From assembly GCA_014859095.1 (NCBI GenBank), contig JACUUV010000027.1:1-37427 (forward strand): a stretch of DNA of 37,427 nt, given 5' to 3'. This document shows, piece by piece, positions 33,831 through 37,427 of this stretch. Source of the DNA: Clostridia bacterium. GTDB lineage: Bacteria > Bacillota > Clostridia > Peptostreptococcales > Acidaminobacteraceae. Every line of letters starts with the position of its first letter. Positions within the stretch are counted from its first letter, which is position 1. Made by a program: the position numbers and the translations under genes. The notes beneath the pieces are model-generated. The model searched no databases. It was given only the letters and a program-made list of their open reading frames with translations, and had not been told where the DNA came from.

Positions 33831-35061
33831 AAAATACCCAATTGCCCTTCTCAAAAAGTTTGACCATACTGCCATCTTTTTCAAAAGCCGTGATTTCCAT
33901 TTCTGGACCACCCACCATGAAATCCACATGAATCAAGCTGAAATTTGCACCTTTTGCCTCGAGTTCTTCCTGAGTCAAGTCCGAACCATTTTGCATCGCG
34001 TATGCATAAGCTCTACCTAGTGCCAAGTGCACTGATGCATTTTCATCGAACAAAGTATTATTGAAAAGAATTCCAGTATTGGAAATTGGAGAATCATCTT
34101 GTACAAGAGCGATTTCACCAAGATACTTTGCGCCATCGTCATTGTCCATCAATCTTTCAAGAACCTCTTTGCCTTTACCGGCATAGAAGTCCACCACTTT
34201 GCCATCTTTGAACGTAAAACCGAAATCATCAACGAGCTTGCCGTTTAAACTCAGTGGTTTCGTCGCTTTGAGCGTTCCATTGACTTTCAATCTGTGAGGA
34301 GTGGTAAACACTTCCTCTGTTGGAATATTAGCGACAAAGTCGTCTCCACCCAAACTCTCCTTTGATCCTCCCATCCAATAGTGTTCATCCGCAAGGAAAA
34401 TCTCAAGATCCGTTCCTGGTGCTTTAAGCACAATTTTATCAAACTGCTTTTCATTCAAGTAATTTTTGTATTTCTTGAGGTTCATATCATGAATCTTCCA
34501 AGCTTCGACAGGATCGTTCTCACTGACCCTCGTCGCATCGAAAATCTTTTGCCACAAGGCATCGATCGCAGCTTCCACATCCAATTCCGGATATACGCTC
34601 AGAGCCCAATCCGGAGATGGAACAGCCACTATGGACCATTTAGTCCTACCTGTCATTCTATATTTCATTGCAGGCGCCATGGCCATGGATGCTGTTTTTT
34701 GGTCTTTTGCCACAGTGTCTCCAGGGATATCTTTTAAGAGCTCCGGGTTCGGTGCGGAGATGAACAAATGATGATAATTGTCTTCATACATGGCCACCAG
34801 CATGTTGACTTTCCACTCTGGATAATTCTCAAAAACATAATCCTTGGCATTTTCATAGCGTGCGAGCGCCATCTCATCATCCCCGAGCATGAATTCCACA
34901 TGCTTTGCTCCTGCGGCATATGCCTTTTTCATGATTTCCCTGGCAAGCGGCAAACCAGAAACATTTCCACCAATGATCAGACCTTCGTTTGGTTTTAAAT
35001 TGATGCCGACATTTACAGCCAAATCAGCATATTTTTCAAGTTCATTGTGATAATTTTTCAT
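33829..35061 (-). CDS. Aminopeptidase, M29 family (AmpS/PepS-like)
   Basis: Cytoplasmic metal-dependent aminopeptidase, 410 residues, the family's usual length. Full-length resemblance: LEKYADLAVNVGINLKPNEG at the start, GGDDFVANIPTEEVFTTP with the metal-ligand Glu, LGEIALV, ENASVHLALGRAY with the His, and HVDFMVGG near the end. These supply the expected two-metal site. It releases N-terminal residues from peptides in general protein turnover. Start ATG 35061 follows TGGAGG. It is a single gene, divergent from namA across 131 bases; the AT-rich stretch upstream has no clear promoter that I would defend. Confidence 0.94.
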   Translation of the reverse strand: MKNYHNELEKYADLAVNVGINLKPNEGLIIGGNVSGLPLAREIMKKAYAAGAKHVEFMLGDDEMALARYENAKDYVFENYPEWKVNMLVAMYEDNYHHLFISAPNPELLKDIPGDTVAKDQKTASMAMAPAMKYRMTGRTKWSIVAVPSPDWALSVYPELDVEAAIDALWQKIFDATRVSENDPVEAWKIHDMNLKKYKNYLNEKQFDKIVLKAPGTDLEIFLADEHYWMGGSKESLGGDDFVANIPTEEVFTTPHRLKVNGTLKATKPLSLNGKLVDDFGFTFKDGKVVDFYAGKGKEVLERLMDNDDGAKYLGEIALVQDDSPISNTGILFNNTLFDENASVHLALGRAYAYAMQNGSDLTQEELEAKGANFSLIHVDFMVGGPEMEITAFEKDGSMVKLFEKGNWVF

Positions 35062-35132
35062 AAAACCTCCACAAAAAAATATTTTGATAATATAATATTA
35101 GCATCTTTTACACGAAGAACCAAGAAAAAATG

Positions 35133-35160
35133 TTTAGTCCCACGAACAATTTGGTATACT
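35133..35160 (+). promoter_or_regulatory. Predicted namA promoter
   Basis: -35 TTTAGT (35133-35138), 16-base spacer, -10 TATACT (35155-35160), about 32 bases before the start codon. Confidence 0.4.
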
Positions 35161-35192
35161 TGAAGAAATGAAAAAAATTATGGAGGAATAAT

Positions 35193-36224
35193 ATGAAAAC
35201 ACTTTTTGAAGAAATAACAATAAAAAATCTAAAATTAAGAAATCGTTTTGTTATGGCTCCGATGTGCATGTACAGTGCTGACCTTGACGGCAATGCCAAC
35301 GAATGGCATTACACTCATTATGAAACACGTTCAATCGGAGGTGCAGGACTCGTGATCATCGAGGCGACCGCTGTTGAAAGCAGAGGCCGTATCTCCGAGA
35401 ACGATCTTGGAATCTGGAACGATTCACATATGGATGGGTTAAAGACCATCGTCAGAAAAATCAAGAAACACGGAGCAAAAGCAGGCATTCAACTCGCCCA
35501 TGCAGGCCGAAAATGCGTTGTCAAAGACGAGTCGGTGATAGCGGCTTCCGCACTTCATTTTGATGAAACCGATTCCAATTACAAGCTGCCTGAAGCAATG
35601 GATCTTGACACCATAGACGAAGTAGTCCAGGCTTTTGGCGTAGGGGCTGAAAGAGCTTTGAAAGCAGGCTTTGACCTCATTGAAATTCATGGGGCACATG
35701 GTTATCTCATCAACACATTCCTATCTCCACTCACAAATAAAAGAACCGATGAGTATGGGTATCACAATCAATACGGTACGCTTTTCCTTCGAAGGATCGT
35801 CGAAGCGGTCAGAAATGTATGGCCATCGGATAAGCCACTTCAAATCAGAGTGTCCGCCAGTGACTATGATGCCAAAGGCAATACACCTGAAAAGATTGCC
35901 ACAGCACTAAAAACTCTATCCGATCTAGATATTGATACCATTGATGTCAGCTCCGGGGGTGTCATTCCGGCAGGAGTCCGCACTTACGATGGGTATCAAC
36001 TCAAAATGGCGGAAACCGTCAAAAGGATCACGGGTTATAAAGTCGTCGCGGGTGGACGCATAAAATCAGTGGAAATGGCTGAAGAAGTCATCAAGAATGA
36101 ACGGGCTGATTTCATTTTCCTTGGAAGACAACTCTTGATCGACCCCTATTTTCCAATAAAGTCGGCTGCAACACTTGGTGTTGAGATCGATTATACACCT
36201 ATCCAGTACAAACGTTGGAAATAA
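35193..36224 (+). CDS. namA: NADPH dehydrogenase NamA / Old Yellow Enzyme family
   Basis: FMN-dependent ene-reductase of 343 residues, soluble, that reduces activated C=C bonds of enals, enones and some nitro compounds. It follows Bacillus YqjM (NamA) closely: MAPMCMYSA with Cys25 and Tyr27 (the YqjM flavin-tuning Cys26 and Tyr28), IQLAHAGRK, IEIHGAHGYLINTFLSPL with the His pair that binds substrate, RVSASDY, and the C-terminal QYKRW with the arginine finger. Start ATG follows GGAGG. It is followed after 14 bp by the threonine synthase gene, so the two are probably one transcript, although the pathways are unrelated. Likely role: detoxifying electrophiles. Confidence 0.95.
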   Translation: MKTLFEEITIKNLKLRNRFVMAPMCMYSADLDGNANEWHYTHYETRSIGGAGLVIIEATAVESRGRISENDLGIWNDSHMDGLKTIVRKIKKHGAKAGIQLAHAGRKCVVKDESVIAASALHFDETDSNYKLPEAMDLDTIDEVVQAFGVGAERALKAGFDLIEIHGAHGYLINTFLSPLTNKRTDEYGYHNQYGTLFLRRIVEAVRNVWPSDKPLQIRVSASDYDAKGNTPEKIATALKTLSDLDIDTIDVSSGGVIPAGVRTYDGYQLKMAETVKRITGYKVVAGGRIKSVEMAEEVIKNERADFIFLGRQLLIDPYFPIKSAATLGVEIDYTPIQYKRWK

Positions 36225-36238
36225 GGGAGATGTGCAGC

Positions 36239-37336
36239 ATGATCAATTATATCTGCAATGAATGTGATAGGACATATCCACATGACACTTTGGAGTTCAA
36301 GTGCGCGTGTGGTGGATTATTCAATCTCGAGCCCTTCGATTTGGATTTCAGAAAAAATTCAACCGATTGGAGCATGTTTCGTTACTTTGGTGTATTGCCT
36401 CTAAAAGGTATGGATGAAGTGGTCACAATGGGCGAAGGCATGACAGCTCTTGTCCCCTATGACTCGAAGCATCCAAACTGGTTGCTCAAGATGGATTACA
36501 TGATGCCGACACTATCTTTCAAAGATCGTGGTGCGGCAGTACTTGTGACTCTTGCAAAGCGCCTTGGAGTAAAAAAAGTCATCCAAGACAGCAGCGGCAA
36601 TGCCGGTACAGCGATAGCCGCTTATGCTGCCAGAGCAGGTATACCTTGCGAAATATTTGTGCCTGGAAAAACGTCACCAAAGAAGATCCAGCAGATCAAA
36701 GCACATGGCGCAAAAGTCGTCCTTATTCAGGGCTCACGCGAAGAAACAGCAAAAGCGGCCTATGATGCCGCATCAGACAAAGATGCATTCTATGCCAGTC
36801 ATGTTTACAATCCTTATTTTTACCAAGGCACTAAAACTTTTGGTTATGAAGTGTTCGAACAACTTAAGGATGATCTGCCGGAGTCCTTTATACTACCCGT
36901 AGGAAACGGGACATTGGTGCTGGGGGTTTATTACGCGCTTTGTGAACTTCTTGATGCACATTTGATTAAGCAAATGTCGAAAATCATAGCCGTTCAGTCT
37001 GAATATTGCGCACCTATCCATTATGCGTTTCATAATGAGTCTGACCCCCTTTCATTAAAGAACAATGTCACGTTGGCCGAAGGCATAGCCATTGCTGAGC
37101 CCAAGCGTGAGAAACAAATCCTAGAAGCCATACGTTCAACAGGTGGTGATGTGATTTTAGCGCCTGAACATAAGATTGCTGCTGCAAAAAAAGAACTAGC
37201 CGATCGCGGATTTTTCGTAGAGACCACTACCGCAGCCACTTTCGCAGGTTTCTTTGACTACATCGTAAAACATCCAGAGCAAGAAAACGATAGATTTGTC
37301 TTACCCCTATGTGGCGCAGGGCTGAAATCAGAATAA
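36239..37336 (+). CDS. thrC: Threonine synthase
   Basis: PLP enzyme that converts O-phosphohomoserine to threonine, 365 residues. The N-terminus has a zinc-ribbon-like cluster (C6, C9, C22, C24) common in one threonine synthase branch. Then LSFKDRGAAV carries the PLP lysine, DSSGNAGTAIAAYAAR binds the phosphate of PLP, and LPVGNGTLVLG is the glycine loop. Start ATG 36239 is chosen behind GGGAG at 9-base spacing; a longer frame begins inside namA. No other threonine genes (hom, thrB) are nearby. Related PLP lyases with the same ribbon exist, so the exact reaction is likely but not certain. A terminator follows the stop. Confidence 0.85.
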   Translation: MINYICNECDRTYPHDTLEFKCACGGLFNLEPFDLDFRKNSTDWSMFRYFGVLPLKGMDEVVTMGEGMTALVPYDSKHPNWLLKMDYMMPTLSFKDRGAAVLVTLAKRLGVKKVIQDSSGNAGTAIAAYAARAGIPCEIFVPGKTSPKKIQQIKAHGAKVVLIQGSREETAKAAYDAASDKDAFYASHVYNPYFYQGTKTFGYEVFEQLKDDLPESFILPVGNGTLVLGVYYALCELLDAHLIKQMSKIIAVQSEYCAPIHYAFHNESDPLSLKNNVTLAEGIAIAEPKREKQILEAIRSTGGDVILAPEHKIAAAKKELADRGFFVETTTAATFAGFFDYIVKHPEQENDRFVLPLCGAGLKSE

Positions 37337-37376
37337 AAAATGGGAGTTGTCATAAACCGACAACTTCCCATTTTTT
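37337..37376 (+). terminator. Intrinsic terminator of the namA-thrC unit
   Basis: Stem AAAATGGGAGTTGTC / GACAACTTCCCATTTTTT with one bulged base and loop ATAAACC, ending in six T's directly after the thrC stop. Confidence 0.9.
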
Positions 37377-37389
37377 ATCATCACTAGCA

Positions 37390-37427
37390 AGAATACTCCT
37401 TCCTCTTAGGTGGGAGATGAATTGCGG
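37390..37427 (+). mobile_element. Possible end of an IS200/IS605-type (tnpB) element
   Basis: After the thrC terminator comes AAGAATACTCC, an imperfect hairpin CTCCttCCTcttAGGtgGGAG (about 37398-37418) and ATGAATTGCGG at the window edge. This combination resembles, from memory, the hairpin right ends of tnpB-type IS200/IS605 elements. No tnpB is present to the left, so it would be a solo remnant or the boundary of an element beyond the edge. Confidence 0.3.

Overview
The window reads as a chromosomal segment of a low-to-mid GC, Gram-positive, probably anaerobic or microaerobic bacterium of the Bacillota, most likely class Clostridia. The evidence is PRD-type MtlR regulation and a HPr carrying both His15 and Ser46, AGGAGG-type ribosome binding sites, an SLH-anchored exported protease, several c-di-GMP enzymes, and bacterioferredoxin-type and hemerythrin proteins. 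The genus cannot be fixed from sequence alone (Fusibacter-like organisms would fit). No tRNA, rRNA, CRISPR array, complete insertion sequence or prophage was seen. No gene-free stretch exceeds 300 bases; the longest is 259 bases at 19091-19349.

Layout. (1) 1-6118, minus strand: a tight four-gene run, NYN-domain putative RNase, PAS-GGDEF-HD-GYP protein, EFR1-type flavodoxin/ferredoxin, GGDEF-EAL protein (cut by the window edge). It joins c-di-GMP turnover to a redox protein. (2) 6180-8555, minus: GH36 alpha-galactosidase. (3) 8641-9335, plus: a stand-alone ribosomal protein S4 paralogue without the four-Cys cluster, with a Fur-like box on its -35 element. (4) 9409-19090, minus: a mannitol-type PTS locus, in transcription order EIICB, MtlR, EIICBA, PfkB-type 1-phosphofructokinase-like kinase, SorE-like zinc dehydrogenase, HPr, enzyme I. 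There is no mtlD. The enzyme set fits a route mannitol to mannitol-1-P to fructose-1-P to fructose-1,6-bisphosphate, which I consider the most interesting hypothesis here.

(5) 19350-22747, plus: a chemoreceptor divergent from the PTS locus, then a methyltransferase and an Asp/Glu racemase-family protein. (6) 22788-25239, minus: a DUF2207 membrane protein and LemA. (7) 25380-32219, plus: a Cache-PAS-GGDEF-hemerythrin diguanylate cyclase, a 4Fe-4S membrane protein behind a CsoR/CstR-like palindrome, and a 1233-residue SLH-anchored subtilase. (8) 32288-35061: a lipoprotein (minus), a decayed gene resembling class 1 isoprenoid enzymes (plus) and an M29 aminopeptidase (minus). (9) 35193-37336, plus: Old Yellow Enzyme NamA and threonine synthase. 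The last ~40 bases look like the hairpin end of an IS200/IS605-type element.

Themes: sugar and hexitol uptake feeding glycolysis, three c-di-GMP proteins with redox or oxygen inputs, and cell-surface and peptide metabolism. Start codons were chosen from ribosome binding sites; where the longest open frame began upstream, I trimmed it and say so.
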